From NCBI RefSeq assembly GCF_003337415.1, contig NZ_QPJT01000016.1, forward strand, positions 81,581 to 117,137: 35,557 bases of DNA, written 5' to 3'. Both the position numbers and the translations under genes were made by a program. This stretch comes from Anaerobacterium chartisolvens. Its GTDB lineage: Bacteria; Bacillota; Clostridia; Acetivibrionales; DSM-27016. The notes under the pieces were generated by a model. That model worked only from the letters and a program-made list of their open reading frames with translations, did not search any database and had not been told where the DNA came from. Positions 1 through 8,572 of this stretch are shown piece after piece. The stretch's first letter is position 1. Each line of letters opens with the position of its first letter.

Positions 1-15
1 TAAAACCTTTTTCAT
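1..15 (-). CDS. Start of an unidentified gene running off the left edge
   Basis: A GGAGGAATT ribosome binding site on the minus strand is followed by ATG AAA AAG GTT TTA, which runs out of the window. Only five codons (MKKVL) are visible, so the product cannot be named. The spacing of site and start codon, and the terminator of the preceding gene just upstream, make a real start likely. Confidence 0.5.
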
Positions 16-95
16 TGTCAATTCCTCCATAATAATATTACTACAGTGCATACAAATTATTTGTCATATTATGGCTCATATGTAACGCTCATTAT

Positions 96-123
96 AAAAG
101 CAGCCCCCTTTAAAGGGGGCTGC
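96..123 (-). terminator. Rho-independent terminator of the sugar-nucleotide transferase gene
   Basis: A perfect 12-bp inverted repeat (gcagcccccttt / aaagggggctgc, 100-123) is followed on the minus strand by TTTTATAA. It lies just past the stop codon at 134 and closes the transcript of that gene. Confidence 0.85.
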
Positions 124-133
124 CTGTCTGATT

Positions 134-2596
134 TTATCCCCTGCTTATTTCCCTTATCTTGTTCACGTATATAGCGGACAGCTCCTCGGCAAACTCGGCC
201 GAATAGCTTTCACTTATAACCCTGCACACAGGCCTCTCGGCGTCGGGCAGTACAAGCACCCATCCCCCGTCCTGATATATTTTCACGCCCTCTAAGGTCT
301 CAATTTTTTCGAAATTCTCCCCCTGTATTATTTGCCGGATAACCTTTCCCTTCGCGTTCCAGGGACACTCAACCTCCCTTTTCGCCATATGGAAGCCCGG
401 TATCATGTCCACCAGCTCCGACAGCCTGTAGTTGTTTACCGTCATAAAATCCAGTATTTTTATAAGGCACGCTATTGCGTCAAAGTGCATGGTAAATTGG
501 TCAAGCATTTCCTCCTTTATTTCATCCCCCAGTATTTTTTTCATTATATCCTGCTGGGACGTTTTTGTACGCACTACCTTCCCCTTGTTCTCGCCGGCTA
601 TTTTTTCAACGATGTGGCTTGCCGATATAGGCACTACTACTGTGCCCCCCAGTGTGCTTTTGAAAAATATTATCGATATGAGAGCTATAAACATGTCCTC
701 TGTTACTATCCTCCCCTTATCGTCCACAAGCATCATCTTTTCACAGGTGTCCTCAATGGACACGCCTAAATCAAGCTTTTTCAGTTTTATATTCTTTGTA
801 AAGAATCTCACATGGCTGGAGGGCATACTGCGTGACGAGGTCCTCGTGTTGATAAGCCGCAAGCTCATAGTATCGACCATGCAGCCCGCTTCGCTGAGCA
901 GCTCCTTCATGGTGCCAGTAATCAATTCGGAATTTGAGTTGACAGCAATTCTGTACTTCATTTGCTTTGATTTTATGCTGTTTAATATGTTTCTCAAATA
1001 AAACGTTCCATAATCGGGGATGTATTTTATTTCCTCTATGCAGTCACCCTCGCAGCGGTTAAAATCCTCTCTTGCAAAGGCATTTTCAATTTTTCTTTCC
1101 ATTCCCCTGTCTATGTTGCTTCCGTTTAAGTCGAGAAAATCTACAAACAGCTTTGCCCTGTCCTCAGACGCGGTGTTTATATGAATTCCCCCGTCAATTT
1201 TATAAAACCTTATCGCAGACCTTGCCATAGGCAGCAGCAGCTTGCCTAAGTCCAGCACCTCGACTCCCGACGAAAGAAGCCCCGCCCCTAAGGATATTTT
1301 TAGCATATGCGCCGACGGGGAGCCGTCACAGCTTATTGCTATGCGTGACCCTTTCCTGAAAACGGAGCCATAGGCAGCTCCAAGCTTTGAGGCATATTCC
1401 GGGGTTATATCAACATTTATTTCACCTGATATCCCCCTGTTTCCGAATATAACTCTGGTAAACTTAGACCCCCATACAAGGTTTGAATTGACCTCGGTTC
1501 CGGCATCTATCATTTTATTGGGCCATATCTTTACGTTTGGCTTTACCGAGGCATTTTCCTTTATTACGGTATCGTCCCCTATTACGGAATTCTCAAAAGC
1601 CGATACATTTTCGCCTATGTGAATTTTGTTGCATACTATGCCTCCCCTTAGCTGAACATTTTTATCAATAATGCAGTTATTCCATACGATGCTTCTTTTA
1701 ATCCCGCTTCTCTTTTCTATTATATTAAAATTCCCTATAACGGAATGACTCCCTATAACGGTGCCTTTCTTAATCCTGCTTCCCCTGCCTATTACACAGG
1801 GGGGCAAAACAGACGCGTCCTCCTCTATTTCCGCTTCAGACTCCACCCATATTCCTTCTGAAATTTCCTCCCCCGGTATATTTACCCTTACCCGTCCCTC
1901 CAGAACATCCATATGCGCCTGACGGTAAGCCTTCAAATCTCCTATATCGCACCAGTAGTCGTTAGTTACATAGCCATACATGGGCTTTCCTTCCTTTAAA
2001 AGAATGGGAAAAAGATCCTTGCTGAAGTCAAATGCCTCATCCCTGTTAAAATACGTCAATACCTGAGGGGAAAGTATATATATACCTGTGTTTGCCGTGT
2101 CGCTGAACACCTCCCCCCAGCTTGGCTTTTCAAGAAATCTGGTAATCCTTCCGCTCTCATCCGTTACCACAACCCCGTATTCAAGGGGAATGTCCACTCT
2201 TTTTAAAACAAGCGTCGCCATGGATTTATTTTTAAAGTGAAATTCTATTGCACTGCTCAAATCAATATCTGTTAATGCATCCCCACTTATTACTATAAAG
2301 GTGTCGTCAAGAAAATTCTCTGCGTTTTTTACACTTCCGGCAGTGCCCAGAGGGCTATTCTCCACGTAGTACCTCATATTCACCCCAAAATCCCTGCCGT
2401 CCTGGAAATACTCCTTTACCAGCTCAGGCATATACTGCAGGGTTACAGCAATTTCCTTCAAATTATGCTTCTTCAGCAGTTCGATGATATGTTCCATTAC
2501 AGGCTTATTTACAATAGGCACCATTGGCTTTGGCCTATTGCAAGTGAGGGGTCTGAGCCGCGTACCTTCGCCTCCAGCCATTATAACAGCCTTCAT
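134..2596 (-). CDS. Mannose-1-phosphate guanylyltransferase-like / phosphomannomutase-like fusion protein
   Basis: About 820 residues. The N-terminal ~235 residues form a nucleotidyltransferase domain with the signature [18 protein letters not shown], which activates a sugar phosphate with a nucleoside triphosphate. Residues ~250-370 contain repeated V/I-I-G-x hexapeptides typical of a left-handed beta-helix. The C-terminal ~440 residues resemble phosphohexomutases, but the loop that normally carries the phosphoserine (TASHNP in active mutases) reads TASEDR here, so mutase activity is doubtful. The expected product is an NDP-sugar (often GDP-mannose) for surface polysaccharide. Start choice: an in-frame ATG at 2605 directly abuts the AAAGGA site, while the ATG at 2596 lies 8 nt from it and begins MKAVIMAGG, so 2596 is preferred. 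It is followed by a strong terminator and appears monocistronic. The nucleotide and sugar specificity are inferred from the family only. Confidence 0.88.
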   Translation of the reverse strand: MKAVIMAGGEGTRLRPLTCNRPKPMVPIVNKPVMEHIIELLKKHNLKEIAVTLQYMPELVKEYFQDGRDFGVNMRYYVENSPLGTAGSVKNAENFLDDTFIVISGDALTDIDLSSAIEFHFKNKSMATLVLKRVDIPLEYGVVVTDESGRITRFLEKPSWGEVFSDTANTGIYILSPQVLTYFNRDEAFDFSKDLFPILLKEGKPMYGYVTNDYWCDIGDLKAYRQAHMDVLEGRVRVNIPGEEISEGIWVESEAEIEEDASVLPPCVIGRGSRIKKGTVIGSHSVIGNFNIIEKRSGIKRSIVWNNCIIDKNVQLRGGIVCNKIHIGENVSAFENSVIGDDTVIKENASVKPNVKIWPNKMIDAGTEVNSNLVWGSKFTRVIFGNRGISGEINVDITPEYASKLGAAYGSVFRKGSRIAISCDGSPSAHMLKISLGAGLLSSGVEVLDLGKLLLPMARSAIRFYKIDGGIHINTASEDRAKLFVDFLDLNGSNIDRGMERKIENAFAREDFNRCEGDCIEEIKYIPDYGTFYLRNILNSIKSKQMKYRIAVNSNSELITGTMKELLSEAGCMVDTMSLRLINTRTSSRSMPSSHVRFFTKNIKLKKLDLGVSIEDTCEKMMLVDDKGRIVTEDMFIALISIIFFKSTLGGTVVVPISASHIVEKIAGENKGKVVRTKTSQQDIMKKILGDEIKEEMLDQFTMHFDAIACLIKILDFMTVNNYRLSELVDMIPGFHMAKREVECPWNAKGKVIRQIIQGENFEKIETLEGVKIYQDGGWVLVLPDAERPVCRVISESYSAEFAEELSAIYVNKIREISRG

Positions 2597-2605
2597 TAAA
2601 TTCAT

Positions 2606-2880
2606 CCTTTCGTAAATTTGTGTTTACAGGCAGCATACCGTCTAAATGGTTTACTGTCTGTAACAAATTGCATATGCCTACAGGCTTTTTATCCTTAAGA
2701 AAGCAATGCTTCCTCATATGCTGAGCTTTTAGAGCGCGTTGACTATAAGGAAGCTTGTTTTATTAAAAATAATTTTTATTAATTTATATTTAAAAGTTTT
2801 TGTATTGTTGTATATTTTAATGCATTTTATTTTTTACATAGTTATTAAATAATTAGAAATTATACTTTTATTATGCAGAT
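2606..2880. other. AT-rich intergenic region, no gene seen
   Basis: This stretch lies upstream of the sugar-nucleotide transferase gene and becomes extremely AT-rich from about 2755. No open frame with a ribosome binding site was found. It presumably holds that gene's promoter, which I could not place with confidence. Confidence 0.5.
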
Positions 2881-2885
2881 ACTTT

Positions 2886-2990
2886 TAAAATCTTTATTAC
2901 ATTTTATATATTTAGCAATAAAGATTTTACATGGAGGATATAGTTTGATGGAAGAAATTATATTCTCCATGTTTGTAAAATCTTTATTGC
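2886..2990. repeat. Short copy of a MITE-like inverted repeat, plus a stray arm
   Basis: Positions 2915-2990 form a near-complete hairpin. The left arm begins gcaataaagattttac atgga and the right arm ends gtaaaatctttattgc. The internal segment ttgatggaagaaatt is also found in the longer copy at 16340-16524, so this copy looks like an internally deleted derivative. An additional inverted arm (taaaatctttattac, 2886-2900) sits just to the left. There is no coding capacity. It is probably a non-autonomous mobile repeat, although a structural RNA cannot be excluded. Confidence 0.7.
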
Positions 2991-3007
2991 ATCCTAATTA
3001 TATATAA

Positions 3008-3046
3008 AAAAAGAGAGGGTAGGTATTTTTTAAAATACCCGTCCTC
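3008..3046 (-). terminator. Rho-independent terminator of the small membrane protein gene
   Basis: The inverted repeat gagggtaggtatttt / aaaatacccgtcctc (3014-3046) is followed on the minus strand by TCTTTTTTTATA. It lies ~37 bp downstream of the small gene at 3083-3256. Confidence 0.85.
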
Positions 3047-3082
3047 TTTTTAGAATGTCCTTTAGAGAAGGCTTTAATACAG

Positions 3083-3256
3083 TTACCTTTTAGTAAACAT
3101 TTTGTATATAAGATATCCGGCACCCGCCAAAAGTGCAACGGGCAAAATAATTCCCAGTATAAAACCAAGAAGCCTTACCAGAATCCTTACTGCTATTATG
3201 AAGAGCACGATCATTATTGCAGCGGTAATTATTTTTTTTAACGTGATGTTATTCAT
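3083..3256 (-). CDS. Small hydrophobic membrane protein, 57 aa
   Basis: The ATG at 3256 follows GAGGTG with 8-nt spacing, and the frame closes with TAA at 3083. The peptide begins MNNITLKKIITAAIMIVLFI, carries two hydrophobic stretches (about residues 8-25 and 27-50), and ends with the basic tail KMFTKR. It has its own sigma-A-like promoter and its own terminator, which together with the ribosome binding site make it a convincing real gene despite its size. It stands between the hydrogenase operon and the sugar-nucleotide transferase gene. No family was recognised and no function is assigned. Confidence 0.75.
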   Translation of the reverse strand: MNNITLKKIITAAIMIVLFIIAVRILVRLLGFILGIILPVALLAGAGYLIYKMFTKR

Positions 3257-3286
3257 AAAAATTCACCTCTTCAATTGTTTTAATTA

Positions 3287-3315
3287 ATTATACTATATTC
3301 ATTAATATTTGTCTG
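3287..3315 (-). promoter_or_regulatory. Sigma-A-type promoter of the small membrane protein gene
   Basis: On the minus strand a CAGACA -35 box is separated by 17 nt from a perfect TATAAT -10 box (rc of 3287-3292). It lies ~31 bp upstream of the ATG at 3256. Confidence 0.6.
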
Positions 3316-3363
3316 AATTTTTTTAATATTTTTTATGATTTTATAAATATAATTAATAAAAAA

Positions 3364-4509
3364 CTATACCTTTAAGATGATTTCATTTAAAGCCTTAACG
3401 GTAACGTCAATTTCCTCCGGCGTATTGAAGCAGCTCACACTGAAACGGACTATCCCGCTTTTTACCGTCCCCAGAGTATTGTGGGCAAGGAAGGAGCAGT
3501 GAAGCCCCGCTCTTGTGGCTATACCATACACCCTATCCAGAACATGGCTCACCTCCGAAGAATCAACATCCTTAATATTAATTGCTATGATGCCTGAATT
3601 CTCCTCCATATCGGGGCTGCTGTAAAAAATAGCCTTTTTGTTTTCCGACAGCCCTTCATAAAACCTTTTTGTCAGCATGTGCTTATGGCTTCTTAATTTG
3701 TCCAATCCAAACTCCCTTATGAATTCTATTCCCAGGCCTAAGCCTACTATCCCCGGAGTGTTAACCGTGCCGCTCTCTAAAAGATCCGGCATTATTTCGG
3801 GCTGGTACAGGCTTTCGGAGTTACTGCCGGTACCACCCTCCATTATGGTTTTAAGCTTAAGACCCTCCCTCACATAAAGCCCCCCCGTGCCCTGCGGGCC
3901 CATCAGACCTTTATGCCCGGGGAAGGCAAGCATATCTATTCCCATACCGATAGCATCAACATCTATAGAGCCGACGCCCTGAGAGGCGTCAAGCAAAAAC
4001 GCAATCCCTGTTTCACGCGCAATTTTGCCGATCTCCCTTACCGGCATTATCATGCCGTTGACGTTTGACGACAGCGTAGCGGCAATGAGTCTGGTATTGG
4101 GCTTTACAGCCTTCCTGATATCCTCCGGGTCAATCCTCCCTAACATATCGCCCCGAATTATGGAAATCTCCAGCCCAGCATCCCTTTCAAGCGTTTTTAA
4201 AGGCCTTATAACGGAATTATGCTCCATGCAGGTGGTTATGACATGATCCCCATGTCCGAGATATCCTTTAATAGCTATATTCAAAGCCTCAGTGGCATTT
4301 TTTGTAAAGGAAAGCAGCATTGGGTTCTTAAAATTAAAGAAAGCCGCTATTATTTCCCTGGCGTAAAGCACCGCCTTCCCAGAGGCTATTGACATTTCAT
4401 GGCCTCCTCTGCCGGGATTTGCGCAATACTCCCTCATGCACCTCTCTACGCCGTTATATACCGCCTCCGGCTTTGGATATGAGGTTGCCGCATTATCAAG
4501 ATATATCAT
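3364..4509 (-). CDS. Cysteine desulfurase family protein (class V aminotransferase fold)
   Basis: About 381 residues from the ATG at 4509 (MIYLDNAATSYPKP), which is preceded by GGGAGG. A longer in-frame extension to 4548 lacks the typical N-terminus. PLP-dependent enzymes of this family take sulfur from cysteine for Fe-S cluster or thio-cofactor assembly. Visible motifs are the PLP-lysine region PGHKGLMGPQGTGG, a DASQG aspartate, and a C-terminal active-site cysteine in LHCSFLAH. It is the last gene of the hydrogenase maturation operon: the upstream HydF stop codon at 4529 is only ~20 bp away, and a longer start would overlap it. A role in supplying sulfide for the clusters of HydE, HydF, HydG or the hydrogenase is an inference from this position. 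It is not a canonical IscS or SufS by length and motifs. Confidence 0.88.
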   Translation of the reverse strand: MIYLDNAATSYPKPEAVYNGVERCMREYCANPGRGGHEMSIASGKAVLYAREIIAAFFNFKNPMLLSFTKNATEALNIAIKGYLGHGDHVITTCMEHNSVIRPLKTLERDAGLEISIIRGDMLGRIDPEDIRKAVKPNTRLIAATLSSNVNGMIMPVREIGKIARETGIAFLLDASQGVGSIDVDAIGMGIDMLAFPGHKGLMGPQGTGGLYVREGLKLKTIMEGGTGSNSESLYQPEIMPDLLESGTVNTPGIVGLGLGIEFIREFGLDKLRSHKHMLTKRFYEGLSENKKAIFYSSPDMEENSGIIAINIKDVDSSEVSHVLDRVYGIATRAGLHCSFLAHNTLGTVKSGIVRFSVSCFNTPEEIDVTVKALNEIILKV

Positions 4510-4528
4510 TTCATTCAATACCTCCCCC

Positions 4529-5788
4529 CTAATACAGCTTTTCTGCAAGCATGTTTTCTGAAAGAATATCTTCTAAAAGCAGTGACGCCGCCGGAAATGG
4601 CTTTAGCGCCCTTTTAAGTATACCCTGTACGTATGCTATCAGCATTCCGTAATTTGTAATTGCAACTCCGCCGGCCTTTGCCGACGCTATTCTGTACTGC
4701 ATCTCCTGCCTGTTAAGCATACACGCCCCGCAATGCACAATAGCGCTGTATTTTTCAAGATCCTCCGGGAACCAGCTTCCGCTTGCCCATTCAAATTGTA
4801 TATCTCCTCCGCATATCTGCCTTATCCATCTTGGTATTTTTACCTTTCCTATATCGTCGGACTGTCTGTGATGAGTGCAGCCTTCAACTATAAGCACCCT
4901 GCTTCCGCCGCTTAAGCTCTCAATCTTTTTTATGCCTCTTACCATTTCCATAAGCTCCCCCTTTTGCCTTGCAAATAAAATAGAAAAGGATGTGAGCGGT
5001 ATATCCGTCGGTGTATCTGCAGAAACCTTAAGAAAGGCCTGTGAATCGGTAATAACAAGGGCCGGCCTCTTTGTAAAGCTTTCCATTGTTTCCTTAAGCT
5101 CATGCTCCTTGGTTACAACCGCAATGGCATCATTTTCTATAATATCCCTTATGGTTTGCTGCTGCGGAAGTATAAGCCTTCCCTTGGGAGCCGCCTTGTC
5201 TATAGGGGTAACAAGCACTATTAAGTCTCCCGGATTTATCAAATCCCCTACCAGTCCGGGCTGGCTCTGGCTCCCCTCTCCCCTTTCGGCAATTGCTTTT
5301 TTTAAGTCCTCCACCCCGTCTCCCATTGTGGAGCTCACCTGCATAATACCAAGACCCAGCTCCATTTCGAGTATCTTCAGCTCCTCCGGCGTAAATTTCT
5401 TCATATCACATTTATTGGCTACAGCAATTGTGGAAATGCCCTTTTCCTTAAGCCTTGCGGCAAATCCCCGGTCAAACTCCGTTACACCATCCTCCGCATT
5501 GACAACAAGTATTGCAATATTGGTCTTCCTCATCACATCATATGTCTTTTGCATCCTTAAGTTTCCCAAATCCCCCTCATCATCAAGTCCGGCAGTGTCT
5601 ATGACGACTACCGGGCCCAACGGCAAAAGCTCCATGGATTTATACACCGGGTCGGTGGTGGTGCCGGGTACATCCGAAACTATTGCAAGCTTCTGGCCTG
5701 TAATGGCATTTACCAGACTGGATTTTCCCGAATTTCTTCTTCCGAACACGGCTATGTGAAGGCGGTTTCCAACAGGAGTTGAATTCAT
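4529..5788 (-). CDS. hydF: [FeFe]-hydrogenase H-cluster maturation GTPase HydF
   Basis: About 419 residues. The N-terminal domain is a Ras-like GTPase with G1 GRRNSGKSS, G2/G3-region motifs DVPGTTTDP and DTAGLDD, and NKCD. The C-terminal region carries the cluster ligands of the family: CTHH, followed ~50 residues later by HCGAC. HydF is the scaffold on which the 2Fe subcluster is assembled before transfer to apo-hydrogenase. The ATG at 5788 is 6-7 nt from AAAGGGTG and is preferred over a GTG at 5797 that overlaps this site. It lies between aspA and the cysteine desulfurase gene in one minus-strand operon. Confidence 0.95.
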   Translation of the reverse strand: MNSTPVGNRLHIAVFGRRNSGKSSLVNAITGQKLAIVSDVPGTTTDPVYKSMELLPLGPVVVIDTAGLDDEGDLGNLRMQKTYDVMRKTNIAILVVNAEDGVTEFDRGFAARLKEKGISTIAVANKCDMKKFTPEELKILEMELGLGIMQVSSTMGDGVEDLKKAIAERGEGSQSQPGLVGDLINPGDLIVLVTPIDKAAPKGRLILPQQQTIRDIIENDAIAVVTKEHELKETMESFTKRPALVITDSQAFLKVSADTPTDIPLTSFSILFARQKGELMEMVRGIKKIESLSGGSRVLIVEGCTHHRQSDDIGKVKIPRWIRQICGGDIQFEWASGSWFPEDLEKYSAIVHCGACMLNRQEMQYRIASAKAGGVAITNYGMLIAYVQGILKRALKPFPAASLLLEDILSENMLAEKLY

Positions 5789-5809
5789 ATTCTTCACCCT
5801 TTCTCTATG

Positions 5810-7207
5810 CTATCCCTTTTTACCGGGTATTCCCGGCTTTGTCATACCGTAAGCGCTTAAAATCAAATCTAATTTTTCCTCTTCTATAAGCCTCTCTTCC
5901 ATTATCAGCTCTCTAACACCCCTGTTTTCCACAGCACACCTTTTTGCCACAAGAGTGGCCTTTTCATAGCCTATATACCCCGACAGCGCCGTGGCAAGGG
6001 ACAGGCTGCCCTCCAGCAGCAGGCTGCACCGGGCTGTGTCGGCCTCTATACCCTTTATGCACTTGTCTATAAATATTCTTATTCCGTTTCTCAGCAAGTC
6101 CAGCATTTCAAACAGGTTCCTCGCTATAACGGGTAAAAATGCATTAAGCTCAAGCTGCCCGCTTTGCGCCGCGAGTGTAATAGCCAAATCGTTTCCCATT
6201 ATCTGAAACGCTATCTGGTTTACAGCCTCAGGAATTACGGGGTTTACCTTGCCAGGCATTATGGAAGAGCCCGCCTGCGCCTCGGGCAGCCTTATTTCTC
6301 CTATTCCCGCCCTTGGCCCTGATGAAAGCAGCCTTAAGTCACTTGCAATTTTTGAAAGGTTAACGGCGGCAGCCTTTAAAAGCCCCGACACCTCAACAAA
6401 CACATCGTTATTTTGTGTTATATCCATCATGTATTCAGCTCTGGCCAGTCCTATTCCCGTTAAAGCCCTCAGTTTCTCCGCCGCTGAAAAAATATATTTT
6501 CTTTCGGCGTTAAGGCCTGTTCCTACCGCAGTACCTCCAAGGTTTATCTGCCTTAAGCGCTCCTCCGCCTTGTACAGCCTCCACCTGTCTCTGGCAACGG
6601 CCTGCGCCCATGCGCCGAATTCCTGACCCAGCGTCACAGGCACGGCATCCTGAAGCTGTGTCCTTCCCACCTTCAGCACTGTGGCAAACTCCTCCTCCTT
6701 TTGCTGAAGGGCAGTCTGCAATTCCGCAAACAGGCCGCTGACAGGAGAAAGCAGCCTTATGGCAGCTATTCTGACTGCCGTGGGGAACACATCGTTGGTA
6801 GATTGCGACATGTTTACATGGTCTAAGGGGTGTACAACAGAGTAGTCCCCTTTACTGCCGCCAAGCAGCTCAATTGCCCTGTTTGCAAGCACCTCGTTCA
6901 TGTTCATATTGGCGGAGGTGCCTGCGCCACCCTGCATACAGTCCACCACAAACTGGTTGTCAAGCCGTCCTGACAAAACGTCGTTACATGCCGCGCATAT
7001 AGCCCTCTCCAGCCGCTCCTCAAGCAGCCCTGCCTCGCCATTGGCCATCGCGGCAGCCTTCTTCACAATAGCAAGTGCTCTTATGAGCTCGCAGTGCATT
7101 GGCTTCCCCGATATGTTAAAATTCTCCATAGCCCTTTGTGTATGCACTCCGTAATAGCTGGAATCCTCTATTTCTTTTTCTCCCAGCAAGTCATGCTCAA
7201 TGCGCAA
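5810..7207 (-). CDS. aspA: Aspartate ammonia-lyase
   Basis: A 465-residue fumarase/aspartase superfamily enzyme that interconverts aspartate with fumarate and ammonia. Motifs are GRTQLQDAVPVTLGQE, the active-site loop signature GSSIMPGKVNP, and STNDVFPTA. It starts with TTG at 7207 after GGGGTGAT, and this site lies inside the end of hydE (stop at 7213), so the two are probably translationally coupled. It sits between hydE and hydF. That placement is also known from other clostridial hydrogenase maturation clusters and suggests a role for ammonia or aspartate metabolism in H-cluster assembly, which remains inference. Confidence 0.93.
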   Translation of the reverse strand: MRIEHDLLGEKEIEDSSYYGVHTQRAMENFNISGKPMHCELIRALAIVKKAAAMANGEAGLLEERLERAICAACNDVLSGRLDNQFVVDCMQGGAGTSANMNMNEVLANRAIELLGGSKGDYSVVHPLDHVNMSQSTNDVFPTAVRIAAIRLLSPVSGLFAELQTALQQKEEEFATVLKVGRTQLQDAVPVTLGQEFGAWAQAVARDRWRLYKAEERLRQINLGGTAVGTGLNAERKYIFSAAEKLRALTGIGLARAEYMMDITQNNDVFVEVSGLLKAAAVNLSKIASDLRLLSSGPRAGIGEIRLPEAQAGSSIMPGKVNPVIPEAVNQIAFQIMGNDLAITLAAQSGQLELNAFLPVIARNLFEMLDLLRNGIRIFIDKCIKGIEADTARCSLLLEGSLSLATALSGYIGYEKATLVAKRCAVENRGVRELIMEERLIEEEKLDLILSAYGMTKPGIPGKKG

Positions 7208-7212
7208 TTATA

Positions 7213-8535
7213 TCACCCCACAATACATTCATGCCCGGGATTGACGGCCTGCCATACAATATATGAAGGAAGGGGCCGTCCTGCCTTTTCCGCCGCATAG
7301 GCTGCGGAAGCCATATCAACCATATTTTTGTTGTTGTAAATATTATAGCTTTTTCTATACCTCTCGGGAGTATTTATAAGCATTATTGTGTTTGCACCCG
7401 CCTGAAGGGCTTTTACCTGAGCATCCTTGTCCAATGAGGCCAGCGCCGTTGTCGAGGGTATATAAACTCTCTTACAGACAATCCTTGTTACCGCTACCAC
7501 ACGAAGGGTTAAGTCTATATCCCCTGTCGGATGATTTTCAAGCCTGCTTCCCTCGGCAGGTATAAATGGCCCTATCCCAATCATGTTTATGCCCATTTCC
7601 TTGAAATAAAGTATATCGCCCGCTATATCGTCCAGAGTTTGTCCTGGAAGCCCTATTATATTGCCCGAGCCGTTTAAATAGCCCAGTTCCTTTAACCATA
7701 GCGAGCACTGCAGACGGTGATCGTAATCATCGTCGGGATGAAGCCGTGCAAACAGATCTCTGTTGGTTGTTTCTATTTTAAGCAAAAAGTTGACCGCTCC
7801 CGCATTTCTTAGCTGCTCATACTCCTCCCTGCTTTTTTCACCCACGCTTAGGGTTATCTTCATACCTGTTTCATTCCTGATCCTCTCAACCAGCCTTACA
7901 AGCCTTGGAGTATCCCATCTGGAATCCTCTCCCGACTGGAGAATGACGGTTTTCATACCCATAGCCTTTACGCTGTGAACCGCCTCCATTATTTCCTCCT
8001 CAGACATGCTGTATCTCTTAACGCATTTGTTTGAGGAGCCTATTCCGCAGTAAGAGCAGTCCTTTCTGCAATAATTTGAAAACTCTATTGCTCCTCTTAT
8101 CTCAACCGCATCCCCAACCGTTTCCTTTCTTATCCTGTCTGCGGCACTGAATATTGTATTGATCTCCTTCTCCCTTTGGGTAGATAAAAGATACAGTATA
8201 TCGCTCCTGTCAAGCTCCTGACCGCTCTCAATCCTCTCTAAAATTCTTAAGAAATCCTCTGTTATTCCCTGCGCCAGCTTCTCGTCAAGCAGTCCCTGAA
8301 GCTTCATCCTTTTGTCCTCAAGTATATGAGTGACCTCAACACTGTTTACAGCTATAAGCCTTTTTGCGGCTTCCACATCGTCTTGTGAAATTTTTACCGC
8401 AATGGCGCATACCGTTCCCGACTCGGGAGGCGCCGGCACAAGCTGCGTATTTATGCCCTCCGCCTTTAAAACCCTGTCCGCAAAGAGCATTTGTGCAGTG
8501 TTAGCCGCAATTATTAAAAAGAACCTCTGCTCCAC
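7213..8535 (-). CDS. hydE: [FeFe]-hydrogenase maturation radical SAM protein HydE with N-terminal DUF3343-like domain
   Basis: 440 residues, against roughly 350 for ordinary HydE. The radical SAM core has its CX3CX2C motif at C156, C160 and C163 (CRKDCSYCGI) and a SAM-contact region with LQSGED. HydE acts in building the 2Fe subcluster together with HydG and HydF. The extra first ~75 residues (MEQRFFLIIAANTAQMLFAD and following, with LVPAPPES and GTVCAIAVKI) resemble DUF3343, a small family annotated as putative Se/S carriers, with a cysteine at position 43. It starts with GTG at 8535 after AAAGGGGG. It is followed 6 bp later by aspA and preceded by hydG. The domain call on the N-terminus is by eye. 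Confidence 0.92.
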   Translation of the reverse strand: MEQRFFLIIAANTAQMLFADRVLKAEGINTQLVPAPPESGTVCAIAVKISQDDVEAAKRLIAVNSVEVTHILEDKRMKLQGLLDEKLAQGITEDFLRILERIESGQELDRSDILYLLSTQREKEINTIFSAADRIRKETVGDAVEIRGAIEFSNYCRKDCSYCGIGSSNKCVKRYSMSEEEIMEAVHSVKAMGMKTVILQSGEDSRWDTPRLVRLVERIRNETGMKITLSVGEKSREEYEQLRNAGAVNFLLKIETTNRDLFARLHPDDDYDHRLQCSLWLKELGYLNGSGNIIGLPGQTLDDIAGDILYFKEMGINMIGIGPFIPAEGSRLENHPTGDIDLTLRVVAVTRIVCKRVYIPSTTALASLDKDAQVKALQAGANTIMLINTPERYRKSYNIYNNKNMVDMASAAYAAEKAGRPLPSYIVWQAVNPGHECIVG

Positions 8536-8572
8536 CTTCTTCCCCCTTTCAAATCCTTAAAGCCCCTGAATG

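Noticed and set aside
4875-5759. 294-codon plus-strand frame opposite hydF
   Set aside because: It is a serine-rich shadow frame antisense to a clear HydF; no ribosome binding site.
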